Positions 54,842 to 64,000 of a stretch of DNA of 64,000 bases are shown here, in pieces. The notes under the pieces were generated by a model, which saw nothing but the letters and a program-made list of their open reading frames with translations, had not been told where the DNA came from and made no database searches. A program made the position numbers and the translations under genes. The stretch is from Lachnospiraceae bacterium. GTDB taxonomy: Bacteria > Bacillota > Clostridia > Lachnospirales > Lachnospiraceae. The stretch covers positions 1 to 64,000 of the forward strand of contig JAFQLS010000013.1 of NCBI GenBank assembly GCA_017396555.1, given 5' to 3'. How positions within the stretch are numbered: position 1 is the stretch's first letter; each line of letters starts with the position of its first letter.

Positions 54842-56194
54842 GTGATTCATTGTTATAAGAATAATGGCTATAATATTGTTCTTGATGTTAATAGCGGTTC
54901 TGTACATGTAGTAGATGATGTAACATATGATGTTATATCAATGTATGAAGAGCATACCGAAGAAGAAATATTAACTGCATTAGGTACAAGCTATGATACT
55001 AAAGAAATTAAGGAAGCCATTGATGAGGTAAATGAACTCAAGGAAAATGAGCAATTATTCACAAGAGATATTTATAAAGAATATATAACAGACTTTAAGA
55101 AGAGGAAGACCGTTGTTAAGGCAATGTGTCTACATATAGCACATGATTGTAATCTTGCCTGTAAATATTGTTTTGCAGAGGAAGGTGAATATCATGGAAG
55201 ACGTGCTCTTATGAGTCTGGAGGTTGGTAAGAAGGCTTTAGATTTTCTGATTGAAAATTCCGGTAATAGGAGAAATCTTGAAGTAGATTTCTTTGGTGGA
55301 GAGCCACTTATGAACTTTGATGTAGTAAAGCAACTTGTGGAATATGGACGTTCAAAGGAAAAAGAACATAATAAGAATTTCAGATTCACATTAACAACTA
55401 ATGGAGTTCTTCTAAATGATGATATATTAGAATTTATTAATAAGGAAATGTCTAATGTTGTATTAAGTCTTGATGGAAGAAAAGAAGTCAATGACAGAAT
55501 GAGACCATTTAGAAATGGAAAAGGAAGTTATGATTTGATTGTTCCTAAATATCAGAAGGTTGCAGAAAGCAGAAATCAGACAGATTACTATGTAAGAGGA
55601 ACCTTTACAAGAGATAATCTTGATTTTTCAGAAGATGTAATACATTTTGCAGACTTAGGATTTAAGCAAATGTCAATTGAGCCTGTGGTTGGTTCGGATG
55701 ATGAGCCTTATGCTATCAGAGAAGAAGATCTTCCTAAAATTATGGAAGAGTATGACAAGCTGGCTGTTGAATATATTAAGAGAGAGAAGGAAGGCAGAGG
55801 CTTTAACTTCTTCCATTTTATGATAGATTTGCAGCAGGGACCTTGTGTAGCTAAGAGATTATCAGGCTGTGGTTCTGGAACTGAATATTTGGCAGTTACT
55901 CCATGGGGTGACTTGTATCCATGCCATCAGTTTGTAGGACAGGAAGAATTCCTTCTTGGAAATGTATTCGAGGGAATAAATAAGCCTGATATATGCGATG
56001 AATTTAAGCTATGCAATGTATATGCAAAGGAAAAATGTAATGACTGCTTTGCTAAGTTCTACTGTAGTGGTGGATGTGCAGCTAATTCATATAAGTTTCA
56101 TGGTTCAATAACAGATGCTTATGATATCGGTTGTGAAATGGAACGAAAAAGAGTCGAATGTGCCATAATGATTAAGGCAGCTTTGGCGGAATAA
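54842..56194 (+). CDS. scfB: Radical SAM SCIFF peptide maturase
   Basis: 450 residues. N-terminal peptide-binding part, then the radical SAM cluster motif CNLACKYC (about residues 100-107), then a SPASM C-terminal region with many Cys (CGSGTEYL, YPCHQF, CNVYAKEKCNDC, YCSGGCAAN). The enzyme forms thioether links in the SCIFF peptide. The frame starts with GTG at 54842, with AGAAAGG upstream, and reads MIHCYKNNGYNIVLDVNSG, as in the family. Confidence 0.94.
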   Translation: MIHCYKNNGYNIVLDVNSGSVHVVDDVTYDVISMYEEHTEEEILTALGTSYDTKEIKEAIDEVNELKENEQLFTRDIYKEYITDFKKRKTVVKAMCLHIAHDCNLACKYCFAEEGEYHGRRALMSLEVGKKALDFLIENSGNRRNLEVDFFGGEPLMNFDVVKQLVEYGRSKEKEHNKNFRFTLTTNGVLLNDDILEFINKEMSNVVLSLDGRKEVNDRMRPFRNGKGSYDLIVPKYQKVAESRNQTDYYVRGTFTRDNLDFSEDVIHFADLGFKQMSIEPVVGSDDEPYAIREEDLPKIMEEYDKLAVEYIKREKEGRGFNFFHFMIDLQQGPCVAKRLSGCGSGTEYLAVTPWGDLYPCHQFVGQEEFLLGNVFEGINKPDICDEFKLCNVYAKEKCNDCFAKFYCSGGCAANSYKFHGSITDAYDIGCEMERKRVECAIMIKAALAE

Positions 56195-56255
56195 TAATTG
56201 ATTACTTCCACTTATATAATAGTGGTGTAAATAAAAAGGAGAGGAAATAACAACT

Positions 56256-58502
56256 ATGATGAAGTACAGTAAAGGAAAAAATATTATTATCTTCATCCTT
56301 ATGCTTGTATTGATAGCAGGCTGTTGCTATACTGCAGGTTTTGGATGGGGTAAGACTAAGTCAGGTGCTGCAGAGAATATTATTCTTGGTCTTGACTTAA
56401 AAGGTGGAGTAAGTATTACTTACCAGGTAAAAGAAGGTCAGGATTATACAAATGAGGATTTTGAGGATACTAAGTATAAGCTTTCTTTGAGAGTAAATGA
56501 CTATAGTACAGAGGCAGAGGTATATAAAGAAGGCGATGACAGAATTACTGTTGATATTCCTGGTGCAGATAATGCTGAAGAGGTACTTGAAGAAATCGGT
56601 AAGCCGGGTTCTTTGTATTTTGCAACTTTAGTATCAGAAGAAGATCCACTTGAAGATGGTGAAAAGTCAGTTAAGGCGATAGATAAGTGGGGCCAGGAGC
56701 AAGAATATAAGATATGGGTAACAGGAGCTGAGGTAGATGATGCGCAGGCGATAAGTTATGTAGATGATAATAAAAATACACAGCATGAAGTATCACTTAC
56801 ATTTAACGATGCCGGAGCAAAGGCATTTAAAGAGGCTACAACAGAATATAAAGGAGACATAATATATATAATATATGACGAAAAAGTTATTAATGAACCT
56901 ACTGTAAATGATGTTATTTCTAATGGTATGGGTGTTATTAACGGACAGGAATCTTATGAAGAGGCTGAAAAGCTTGCTTCTAATATAAGAATTGGTGGAC
57001 TTTCACTTGAACTCGAAGAAATTAGTTCTAAGGTAGTAGGAGCTAAGCTTGGAAACGATGCTGTTAAGACAAGTCTTCAGGCAGCATTTATTGGTATCTT
57101 ACTTGTAATGCTCTTTATGATTATTGTATATAGAATTCCAGGTTTTGCATCAGCAATTGCACTTGTTTTATATACAGCAGCAGAACTTATGGTTCTTAAT
57201 GCATTTGATTTAACACTTACACTTCCTGGTATTGCGGGTATTATTCTTTCGATTGGTATGGCGGTAGATGCTAACGTAATCATTTTCGCAAGAATTAAGG
57301 AAGAACTTGCACTTGGTAAGAGTGTTGATTCTGCTATAACAACAGGATTTAAGAAGGCTACATCAGCAATCGTAGATGGTAATGTTACAACATTTATTGC
57401 TGCATTAGTTCTTATGTGGAAGGGTACAGGTCCGGTACAGGGATTTGCCCAGACACTTGCAATAGGTATTATTCTTTCAATGTTTACTGCAATGGTAGTA
57501 ACAAGATTATTAGTAACATGTTTTTACAAGATGGGATTCAAGTCTACTAAGTTCTATGGTGTGCAGAAGGAAAGAAAGACTATTAATTTCTTAAAGAGAA
57601 AGGCTGTTTTCTTTGTACTTTCTGTAGTATTAATGGTATCTGGTATTGCATCTATGTTTGTATTTAACAGCAAAGGTGACGGATATATGAACTTCAGTAT
57701 AGAGTTCAAGGGTGGTATTTCTACAACAGTTGATTTTGATAAAGAATACAGTATTGATGATTTTAATGATAAGATTAAACCTGAACTTGCAGAGGCTCTT
57801 GACACAAATGATATACAGGGTCAGAAGATTAAGGGAACTAATCAGTTAGTTATTAAGACACCATATATTTCTGACACAGCTAAGAGAGCAGCTATGAAGG
57901 ATGCTCTTGCAGAATTTGGTGCTATCGAGGATAGTTACGAAGAATCAAATATTAGTGCCAGTGTAGGTAAGGAAATGAAGCAGGATGCTATTATAGCAGT
58001 TATTCTTGCAACAATCTGTATGCTTATCTATATCTGGTTTAGATTTAAGAACTTAAGATTTGCTTCAAGTGCGGTACTTGCTCTTGTTCATGACGTAGTT
58101 ATTGTTATTGGATTCTATGCGATATCAAGAATTACAGTGGGTACAACATTTATCGCTTGTATGCTTACAATTGTGGGTTATTCAATCAATGCTACAATCG
58201 TAATCTTCGATAGAATTAGAGAAAATATAGCGGCTGATTCTAAGAAGGATATTAAGGATATTGTTAACGAGAGTATTACTCAGACGCTTACAAGAAGTAT
58301 CTATACATCAATAACAACATTTATTACGATATTTGTATTATACATTTTAGGTGTAACAGCAATTAAAGAATTTGCGCTTCCAATTATGGTAGGTATTGTA
58401 TGTGGTGGTTATTCATCAGTATGTATAACAGGCGCACTCTGGTATGTTATGAGTAAGAAATCATTTAAAAAAGCTAAAGAAGTTAAAAAAGCTAAGAAAT
58501 AA
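56256..58502 (+). CDS. secDF: SecDF fusion, protein export membrane protein
   Basis: 748 residues with about 12 membrane helices. SecD opens with ILGLDLKGGVSITYQV and SecF with FSIEFKGGISTTVDF, separated by hydrophobic regions; each half has an extracytoplasmic domain. SecDF uses the proton gradient to help protein export through SecYEG. The natural fusion is common in Firmicutes. It follows the SCIFF genes, a conserved neighbour in Clostridia by my recollection. Confidence 0.95.
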   Translation: MMKYSKGKNIIIFILMLVLIAGCCYTAGFGWGKTKSGAAENIILGLDLKGGVSITYQVKEGQDYTNEDFEDTKYKLSLRVNDYSTEAEVYKEGDDRITVDIPGADNAEEVLEEIGKPGSLYFATLVSEEDPLEDGEKSVKAIDKWGQEQEYKIWVTGAEVDDAQAISYVDDNKNTQHEVSLTFNDAGAKAFKEATTEYKGDIIYIIYDEKVINEPTVNDVISNGMGVINGQESYEEAEKLASNIRIGGLSLELEEISSKVVGAKLGNDAVKTSLQAAFIGILLVMLFMIIVYRIPGFASAIALVLYTAAELMVLNAFDLTLTLPGIAGIILSIGMAVDANVIIFARIKEELALGKSVDSAITTGFKKATSAIVDGNVTTFIAALVLMWKGTGPVQGFAQTLAIGIILSMFTAMVVTRLLVTCFYKMGFKSTKFYGVQKERKTINFLKRKAVFFVLSVVLMVSGIASMFVFNSKGDGYMNFSIEFKGGISTTVDFDKEYSIDDFNDKIKPELAEALDTNDIQGQKIKGTNQLVIKTPYISDTAKRAAMKDALAEFGAIEDSYEESNISASVGKEMKQDAIIAVILATICMLIYIWFRFKNLRFASSAVLALVHDVVIVIGFYAISRITVGTTFIACMLTIVGYSINATIVIFDRIRENIAADSKKDIKDIVNESITQTLTRSIYTSITTFITIFVLYILGVTAIKEFALPIMVGIVCGGYSSVCITGALWYVMSKKSFKKAKEVKKAKK

Positions 58503-58516
58503 TTAAGGTATAATAG

Positions 58517-58540
58517 AGGCCTCATAATTACATGAGGCCT
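58517..58540 (+). terminator. Hairpin after secDF
   Basis: AGGCCTCAT and ATGAGGCCT around a short loop, followed by TTTAG. Short T tail, so efficiency is uncertain. Confidence 0.65.
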
Positions 58541-58568
58541 TTAGTTAATAGAATGGAGGATAAAACAT

Positions 58569-59405
58569 ATGAGAAAGAAATTATCAAAAATCATGTTATG
58601 TGCAGTTTTAGCAGGAACAATGCTTTTTACAGGTTGTGGAAGTAGTGAGTCAAAGAAGGAAGATTCTAAAGATGTTGCTACAACAGAAGATAATTCATTA
58701 CAGAAAGTTAAGGATGCGGGAAAGTTAATCCTTGGTCTTGATGCTACATTTAAACCTATGGGATATACAGATGAAAATGATGAAATAGTTGGATTTGATA
58801 TTGATGTGGCAGAAGAAGTTTGTAAGAGAATGGGAGTTGAGCTTGTAAAAGAGCCAATTAACTGGGATACAAAGGAACAGGATCTTAATGTAGGAAAAAT
58901 TGACTGTATATGGAACGGTATGTCTGTTAATCCTTCTAGACAGGAAGCAATGAACCTTTCAGAGGCATATATGGAAAATGAAATGGTATTTGTAGTAACA
59001 GGTAAAAGTGAAGTAACAGGTATGGCTGATCTTGCAGATAAGAATATAGCAGTTCAGAACGGCTCTACAGCACAGGATATTCTTGAAGCATCAGAGGTTG
59101 GTAAGACATGTACAATTACAACAATTGCTACTAATGTAGAAGCATTACAGCAGTTGGAACTTAACCTTGTAGATGCAGTTTTTCTTGATAGTGTAGTAGC
59201 TAATTATGAAATAACTGAAAGTGGTAAGGATTATAAGGTGTTAGAAGAGGGTCTGGAAAAAGAAGAATATGCTATCGGATTTAGAAAGGGAGACCAGAAG
59301 CTTCGCGATGAAGTACAGAAGATTCTTAGCGAAATGAAGGCGGATGGTTCACTTGGTGAAATATCAACAAAGTGGTTTGGTAGCGATGTTACTACTGTGA
59401 AATAA
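58569..59405 (+). CDS. Polar amino acid ABC transporter substrate-binding lipoprotein
   Basis: 278 residues. Lipobox LFTGC (Cys 23) gives a lipid-anchored binding protein. The SBP family 3 fold is indicated by LKVGLDATFKPMGY-type start (here LILGLDATFKPMGYTDEN), GFDIDVAEEVCKRMG and the later NGSTAQDIL. It delivers an amino acid, possibly cystine, glutamine or similar, to the permease. First gene of a three-gene transporter. Confidence 0.9.
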   Translation: MRKKLSKIMLCAVLAGTMLFTGCGSSESKKEDSKDVATTEDNSLQKVKDAGKLILGLDATFKPMGYTDENDEIVGFDIDVAEEVCKRMGVELVKEPINWDTKEQDLNVGKIDCIWNGMSVNPSRQEAMNLSEAYMENEMVFVVTGKSEVTGMADLADKNIAVQNGSTAQDILEASEVGKTCTITTIATNVEALQQLELNLVDAVFLDSVVANYEITESGKDYKVLEEGLEKEEYAIGFRKGDQKLRDEVQKILSEMKADGSLGEISTKWFGSDVTTVK

Positions 59406-59419
59406 TGGAGAAATAGAAA

Positions 59420-60124
59420 TTGAGTCAGAAAGAAATATTAGATGTAACTAAAATTTTATTAGAATATCTAGGACCAACACTGAAATTGTTTGCAGCTACA
59501 TTAGTATTTTCAATTCCACTTGGATTGATTGTGGCAATGCTTAAAATGTGTAAGTTTAAGCCTATTTCATGGCTTACCAGTATTTACATACTTATAATGC
59601 GTGGAACACCTCTTATGCTTCAGATTATAGCAATATATTATGCTATTCCGTATCTTAAGATAAATGAGAATTTGCCGGTGTTTTTAAAGAAGATAGTAGA
59701 TGTGGTGGATATTAAAAGTCCTAATTATATGTTCATAGCGGTAGTTGTAGCATTTTCACTTAATTATGCAGCGTATTTTGCAGAAATATTCAGAGGTGGA
59801 ATTGAGGCAATACCTAAGGGACAATATGAGGCCGCTGCTTGTCTTGGAATGACTAAGACAAAAACATTCTTTAGAATTATTTTGCCACAGGTAGTTAAAA
59901 GAATTCTTCCGGCGAGCTCGAATGAGATTATAATTCTTGTAAAGGATACATCTCTTGCAAATATTATTGCGTATACTGAGATTATTATGAAGGCTAAACA
60001 GCAGATGCAGCTATATAGCTCGCTAACGCCTTTATTTATAGCTGGTGTATTCTATTTAGCTATGACTATAATTTTAACAGCGATATTCTCAATGCTTGAA
60101 AAGAAGCTTAACTATTACAAATAA
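59420..60124 (+). CDS. Polar amino acid ABC transporter permease
   Basis: 234 residues with five membrane helices. The EAA-type loop that contacts the ATPase reads EAAACLGMTKTKTFFRIILP. HisM/GlnP family. It starts 14 bases after the binding protein and ends 12 before the ATPase. TTG start at 59420; the first residues are MSQKEILDVTK. Confidence 0.9.
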   Translation: MSQKEILDVTKILLEYLGPTLKLFAATLVFSIPLGLIVAMLKMCKFKPISWLTSIYILIMRGTPLMLQIIAIYYAIPYLKINENLPVFLKKIVDVVDIKSPNYMFIAVVVAFSLNYAAYFAEIFRGGIEAIPKGQYEAAACLGMTKTKTFFRIILPQVVKRILPASSNEIIILVKDTSLANIIAYTEIIMKAKQQMQLYSSLTPLFIAGVFYLAMTIILTAIFSMLEKKLNYYK

Positions 60125-60136
60125 AAGGAGATAATT

Positions 60137-60892
60137 ATGGCTATATTAGAAGTTAAAAATATATCAAAAAGCTTTGATGGCTTGGAAGTCTTAAAAGATA
60201 TCTCCTTTGATGTAAATAAGGGAGAGGTGCTTGCAATAATCGGACCATCAGGGAGTGGAAAATCTACACTCCTTAGATGTATTAATCAGCTTGAAAGGGC
60301 TGACGGAGGCTGTGTGGTTGTTGATGGAATGACAATGTTTCAAAATGACGAGAATGGTTATGCAGTATACAGCGACAAAAAGATTCTTAGAGATATAAGA
60401 CTCAAGATAGGACTTGTGTTTCAGAATTTTAATCTATTTCCTCATATGAATGTAATGCAAAATGTAATAGAGGCGCCGGTACAGGTGCTTAAAATGAACA
60501 AGGCAGATGCAGAGGAAAAGGCACGAGAATTATTAAAGAAAATGAGCCTTGAAACTAAAGAAAAGTCGTATCCGTGTGAATTATCAGGTGGTCAGCAGCA
60601 ACGTGTATCAATAGCTAGGGCTTTGGCACTTAGTCCGGATGTGTTATTTTTTGATGAACCAACGTCAGCACTTGATCCTGAATTAACAGGTGAGATTTTA
60701 AAGGTTTTAAAATCTCTTGCGGAGGAAAAGATGACAATGGTTATTGTTACGCATGAGATGGAATTTGCAAAAAATGTTGCTGATAAAGTAATATTTATGG
60801 ACGAGGGTGTAATTGTTGAACAGGGTACACCGGAAGAAGTATTTGATAACAGTAAGAGTGAGAGAACTAAGAAATTTATTCAGAAGTTCTAA
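60137..60892 (+). CDS. Polar amino acid ABC transporter ATPase
   Basis: 251 residues. Walker [12 protein letters not shown], signature [15 protein letters not shown], Walker [13 protein letters not shown]. GlnQ/HisP family. Energises uptake with the two preceding genes. RBS AAAGGAG. Confidence 0.94.
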   Translation: MAILEVKNISKSFDGLEVLKDISFDVNKGEVLAIIGPSGSGKSTLLRCINQLERADGGCVVVDGMTMFQNDENGYAVYSDKKILRDIRLKIGLVFQNFNLFPHMNVMQNVIEAPVQVLKMNKADAEEKARELLKKMSLETKEKSYPCELSGGQQQRVSIARALALSPDVLFFDEPTSALDPELTGEILKVLKSLAEEKMTMVIVTHEMEFAKNVADKVIFMDEGVIVEQGTPEEVFDNSKSERTKKFIQKF

Positions 60893-60904
60893 TTAGGAGT
60901 AAAT

Positions 60905-62641
60905 GTGAAAGAAAAATGGATTGTGCACAGCAAACGAGCAGATTTTGATGCTGTGGGTAAAAAATTTGGTATTTCTCCGATAACTGCAAGGATAATACGA
61001 AATAGAGACATCATAACAGATGAAGAAATTAATATGTATTTAAATGGGAGCCTGGAGGAATTATATTCCCCCTGGCTTCTTAAGGATATGGAGAAGGCTG
61101 TTAATATAATTGAAGAAAAAATTGTGGCAGGAAAATCTATAAGGATAGTCGGTGATTATGATATAGACGGTGTATGTGCCGGAAATATTTTAGTAAAGGG
61201 ATTGGATATGCTGGATGCAAATGTATCTTTTGTAGTCCCTGACAGAATAATAGATGGTTATGGTATAAATGACAGGATTATTGATGAGGCTCTGGAAGAG
61301 GGAGTGGATACAATAATTACCTGTGACAACGGTATAGCGGCATATGATACAATATCTTATGGTAAACAAAAGGGATTGACGATTATTATAACAGATCATC
61401 ATGAAGTGCCTGAAAACATTCCTCCAGCAGATGCGGTAATCGATGCAAGGCAAAAGGATTGCAAATATCCATATAAGGAATTATGTGGTGCAAGTATAGC
61501 CTATAAGCTTATCTGTGCATTACATAACAGAATCAAGGGTAAGTTGGATGGGGTTATAAATCTTTTAGAATTAGCTGCGATTGCAACAATTGGTGATGTG
61601 GTTGATTTAAAGGATGAGAATAGAATTATTGCAAAATATGGTCTTGGTCTTATTAATAGTTCTCCAAGTAAAGGTGTTCAGGCTCTTATTAATGCTAACG
61701 AGCTTAAAGGTAAGAAGATAACAGCTTATCATATAGGATTTGTTATTGGTCCGTGTCTTAATGCAGGAGGACGTCTAGATACTGCTATGAAGTCATATAC
61801 GGTTATAAAAGGTGATGCACCAAACCTTGACGATTTGGCATTAGAATTAAAAGAACTCAATGATGAAAGAAAAGCTATGACAATAGATAATACAGAATTA
61901 GCTATTAATATAGTTGACTCAAATAAAGAGTATTTGACACAGACTGTACTGGTTGTGTATTTGCCTGAGTGCCATGAGAGTCTTGCAGGAATTGTAGCAG
62001 GAAGAATAAGAGAACGATATAATAAACCAACTTTTGTCATTACAAAGGGTGAAACGATACTCAAGGGTTCCGGACGCTCAATAGAAGGCTATAATATGTA
62101 TGAGGAACTTGTTAAATGCGAAAAATACCTTGCCAAATATGGTGGACATGAAATGGCAGCAGGTTTATCAATAGAGGAAAACAACCTGGAAAAATTTATC
62201 AAATTAATTAATTCCAATTCAAAGCTTACTGATGAAGATTTAGTTCAAAAGGTGTGGATTGATGTTCCGATGCCATTTAATTATGTCAAAGAGGAATTGA
62301 TTGAAGAACTCAGTAGACTAGAGCCGTTTGGGAAAGCAAATACCAAGCCTGTATTTGCTGAAAAGAATGTTAAATTATTAAGAGCTACTGTGTTAGGGCA
62401 GAATAGGAACGTCATTAGACTTAATATGGTAAATGAATATGGATATAGGATGGAAGGAACTTTTTTCAGTACCGAGGAGGAATTTGTTGAAAAGCTTGAA
62501 AATAGATTTTCAATTAATGAAATAAATGAGTTACTTAATGGTAGGGATAATGGTATAATGGTAAGTGTTACATATTATCCGGAAATTAATGAATATATGG
62601 GTAACCGATATATAAGAGTTATAGTGGATAGGATAATCTAG
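60905..62641 (+). CDS. recJ: Single-stranded-DNA-specific exonuclease RecJ
   Basis: 578 residues. DHH-family motifs: VGDYDIDGVCAG, ITCDNG, ITDHHEVPE, then the DHHA1 part with GPCLNAGGRLDTA and GGHEMAAG. RecJ degrades 5' single strands in recombination and repair. GTG start at 60905 with AGGAG upstream. Followed by apt at 18 bases. Confidence 0.94.
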   Translation: MKEKWIVHSKRADFDAVGKKFGISPITARIIRNRDIITDEEINMYLNGSLEELYSPWLLKDMEKAVNIIEEKIVAGKSIRIVGDYDIDGVCAGNILVKGLDMLDANVSFVVPDRIIDGYGINDRIIDEALEEGVDTIITCDNGIAAYDTISYGKQKGLTIIITDHHEVPENIPPADAVIDARQKDCKYPYKELCGASIAYKLICALHNRIKGKLDGVINLLELAAIATIGDVVDLKDENRIIAKYGLGLINSSPSKGVQALINANELKGKKITAYHIGFVIGPCLNAGGRLDTAMKSYTVIKGDAPNLDDLALELKELNDERKAMTIDNTELAINIVDSNKEYLTQTVLVVYLPECHESLAGIVAGRIRERYNKPTFVITKGETILKGSGRSIEGYNMYEELVKCEKYLAKYGGHEMAAGLSIEENNLEKFIKLINSNSKLTDEDLVQKVWIDVPMPFNYVKEELIEELSRLEPFGKANTKPVFAEKNVKLLRATVLGQNRNVIRLNMVNEYGYRMEGTFFSTEEEFVEKLENRFSINEINELLNGRDNGIMVSVTYYPEINEYMGNRYIRVIVDRII

Positions 62642-62659
62642 AAACAGGAGGATGAATGA

Positions 62660-63184
62660 ATGAAGAATATTGAAGAATATGTAAGAAGTATACCTGATTT
62701 TCCAGAAGAGGGAATTATTTTCAGAGATGTAACAAGTGTGTTGCAGGATGCCGATGGGTTACATTTATCTATTGATTTGATGCAGGAGAAGATAAGTGAT
62801 ATTGATTTTGATGTGGTAGTTGGACCGGAATCAAGAGGTTTTATATTTGGTGTGCCTATTGCATATAACCTTCATAAGCCGTTTGTACCTGTAAGAAAGA
62901 AGGGTAAGCTTCCTTGTGAAACAATAGAGAGAGAATATGAGCTTGAGTATGGAACGGCTACAATCGAGATACACAAGGATTCTATAAAACCAGGTCAAAA
63001 AATTGTTATAGTAGATGACCTTATTGCAACGGGTGGAACTATTGAAGCAATAACTAAGCTTGTAGAAGAACTTGGTGGAGAAGTGGCAGGAATTGTATTC
63101 TTAATGGAGCTTGAAGGACTTAAGGGACGAGAAAAGCTAGAGGGATATAGGGTTGAATCTGTAATTAAATACGAAGGTAAATAG
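62660..63184 (+). CDS. apt: Adenine phosphoribosyltransferase
   Basis: 174 residues. The PRPP-binding motif is VIVDDLIATGGT; EEYVRSIPDFPEEGI at the start and GPESRGFIFG are typical. It salvages adenine to AMP. recJ-apt order is common in Firmicutes; relA, which often follows, is not here. Confidence 0.96.
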   Translation: MKNIEEYVRSIPDFPEEGIIFRDVTSVLQDADGLHLSIDLMQEKISDIDFDVVVGPESRGFIFGVPIAYNLHKPFVPVRKKGKLPCETIEREYELEYGTATIEIHKDSIKPGQKIVIVDDLIATGGTIEAITKLVEELGGEVAGIVFLMELEGLKGREKLEGYRVESVIKYEGK

Positions 63185-63187
63185 ATA

Positions 63188-63239
63188 AAAACTCAGACAC
63201 AAATTGGTTGTAATATAATCAATTTTGTCTGAATTTTTT
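63188..63239 (+). terminator. Terminator after apt
   Basis: CAGACA(C)AAATTG and CAATTTTGTCTG form the stem, followed by a run of six T. Confidence 0.82.
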
Positions 63240-63345
63240 GTTGACAAATAAATACTAATAATATACTATATATATCAATATAAGATTTACATTTTAAAAC
63301 ACTTCTGATATAATTTATATATATTTATCAGGAGGTGTCGGAAAG

Positions 63346-63510
63346 GTGAGAGATACAATGCCAAATGCAAGTGAAACAATTGAAAAATTAGCCAAGCAGC
63401 TTGAAAGAATGAAATTTCTAAATGATTTAAGAGATTGTGAGACTCTTGAGGATTTAAAAAAACTTAAAGATAAATATGAAGCAATCTGTAAAGAAGATAG
63501 TAAAGAGTAA
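63346..63510 (+). CDS. Small helical protein, 50-54 residues
   Basis: Starts GTG at 63346 (54 residues; GGAGG at 63331-63335, ten bases upstream) or ATG at 63358 (50 residues). Sequence is Glu/Lys/Leu rich (EKLAKQLERMKFLNDLRDC, then EDLKKLKDKYEAI) and likely a helical hairpin. No family recognised. It has the good site and a terminator after it, so it is probably a real gene. Confidence 0.62.
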   Translation: MRDTMPNASETIEKLAKQLERMKFLNDLRDCETLEDLKKLKDKYEAICKEDSKE

Positions 63511-63550
63511 CTTATTAATATACATTATGAAGTGTGAATCTTATTATAAT

Positions 63551-63595
63551 AAAATACTGGTGAGAGCTTAAGAGTAAGCTGGCACCAGTATTTTC
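63551..63595. terminator. Bidirectional terminator between small gene and ABC-2 permease
   Basis: AAAATACTGGTG and CACCAGTATTTT with inner AGCTTA/TAAGCT form a strong stem with A and T runs at each side. Confidence 0.88.
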
Positions 63596-63620
63596 ATTAG
63601 TAAAGACTATTATTATATAT

Positions 63621-64000
63621 TTAACTTCCAGAGCTTTCATACCTTTTTAGTCCCATATTCCATATGGAATATCCAAGTAAGGATAAAATACTGGCAACAA
63701 ATATTATAGCTATACTTATTACCACAGCGTTATATCCACCCCTGAGCACCACCTCTATAGGAATGGAAATAACCAGACCAAAAGGAAGTATGAATGTCAT
63801 TATAAATTTAATCACGGGATGATAAATTTTAATCGGATATTTTGAAAAATCCGCAAAGTTGTAAGCTGTTGACATGAGCTGTCCGCTTCGTTTGGTCCAG
63901 AATGCAATTGAACATGTAATAAGCTTAATTGCTGTAAATATTGCTGCACCAAATAATGAAGCTACTATAAGTAGTACAACATTTGCAAAAGACCAGTGTA
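63621..64000 (-). CDS. ABC-2 family permease (DUF990-like), 3' part only
   Basis: At least 125 C-terminal residues; the frame remains open to the window edge at 64000, so the ATG at 63875 is internal. It has hydrophobic segments and FWTKRSGQLMSTAYNFADF, a KYPIKIY stretch and a LRRYESSGS-like end (LKRYESSGS), which is typical of DUF990-type ABC-2 permeases. Partner ATPase would lie outside the window. Confidence 0.75.
   Translation of the reverse strand, partial: HWSFANVVLLIVASLFGAAIFTAIKLITCSIAFWTKRSGQLMSTAYNFADFSKYPIKIYHPVIKFIMTFILPFGLVISIPIEVVLRGGYNAVVISIAIIFVASILSLLGYSIWNMGLKRYESSGS

Overview
This 64 kb window is chromosomal DNA of a low-GC Gram-positive anaerobe, most likely a member of the Lachnospiraceae (Clostridia). 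The pointers are AT-rich codon use, strong AGGAGG-type ribosome binding sites, a monomeric [FeFe] hydrogenase, a flavodiiron protein, a T-box leader, a c-di-GMP-I riboswitch, an L20-type attenuator, a SCIFF ranthipeptide locus beside SecDF, and the clostridial dgt-dnaG-rpoD-trmK order. I found no insertion sequence, prophage, CRISPR array or integrase.

Layout. 1-3.4 kb: truncated hydrogenase, then thrS behind an unusually short T-box leader. 3.4-6.9 kb: a c-di-GMP-I riboswitch ahead of a secreted protein and two tandem-duplicated lipoproteins. 6.9-13.3 kb (minus strand): a five-gene YtrA-type GntR/ABC operon with one ATPase and three large permeases, with a near-perfect operator on its promoter. 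13.4-14.6 kb: an M15-like peptidase lipoprotein and a DUF1540 protein. 14.7-16.0 kb: the infC-rpmI-rplT attenuator operon, infC probably starting with AUU. 16.1-17.9 kb: tRNA-Asn, a flavodiiron protein and two divergent tRNA-Leu genes.

18.0-34.3 kb is the most unusual part. Two tandem copies of a gene pair (a FecR-domain/Cys-repeat/LRR surface protein plus a cNMP-binding DUF2225 protein) are followed by a CHASE2 adenylate cyclase, a TIM-barrel protein, a STAS protein, a HATPase-type anti-sigma-like kinase, a cNMP-binding SpoIIE-type phosphatase, a GGDEF protein and deoD, with mostly short gaps. The sequence supports a cyclic-AMP circuit: one maker (the cyclase) and three predicted binders, one fused to the phosphatase of a partner-switch module. 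Effect on the surface proteins and crosstalk to c-di-GMP are inference.

34.4-42.1 kb: housekeeping genes (dgt, dnaG, rpoD, trmK, a nucleoside kinase), RNase P RNA and a polysaccharide deacetylase. 42.2-45.6 kb (minus): a sensor diguanylate cyclase and pyrB-pyrI. 45.8-51.4 kb: a compact Tad-like pilus/secretion operon of seven genes, including a 51-residue membrane peptide and a last gene whose start codon appears non-canonical. 51.4-54.5 kb: hisS, a CNNM/CBS transporter (minus) and a small membrane protein. 54.5-58.5 kb: SCIFF peptide, its radical SAM maturase and SecDF. 58.6-63.2 kb: a polar amino acid ABC transporter, recJ and apt. The window ends with a 50-54 residue peptide gene and the 3' part of an ABC-2 permease (minus) running off the edge.
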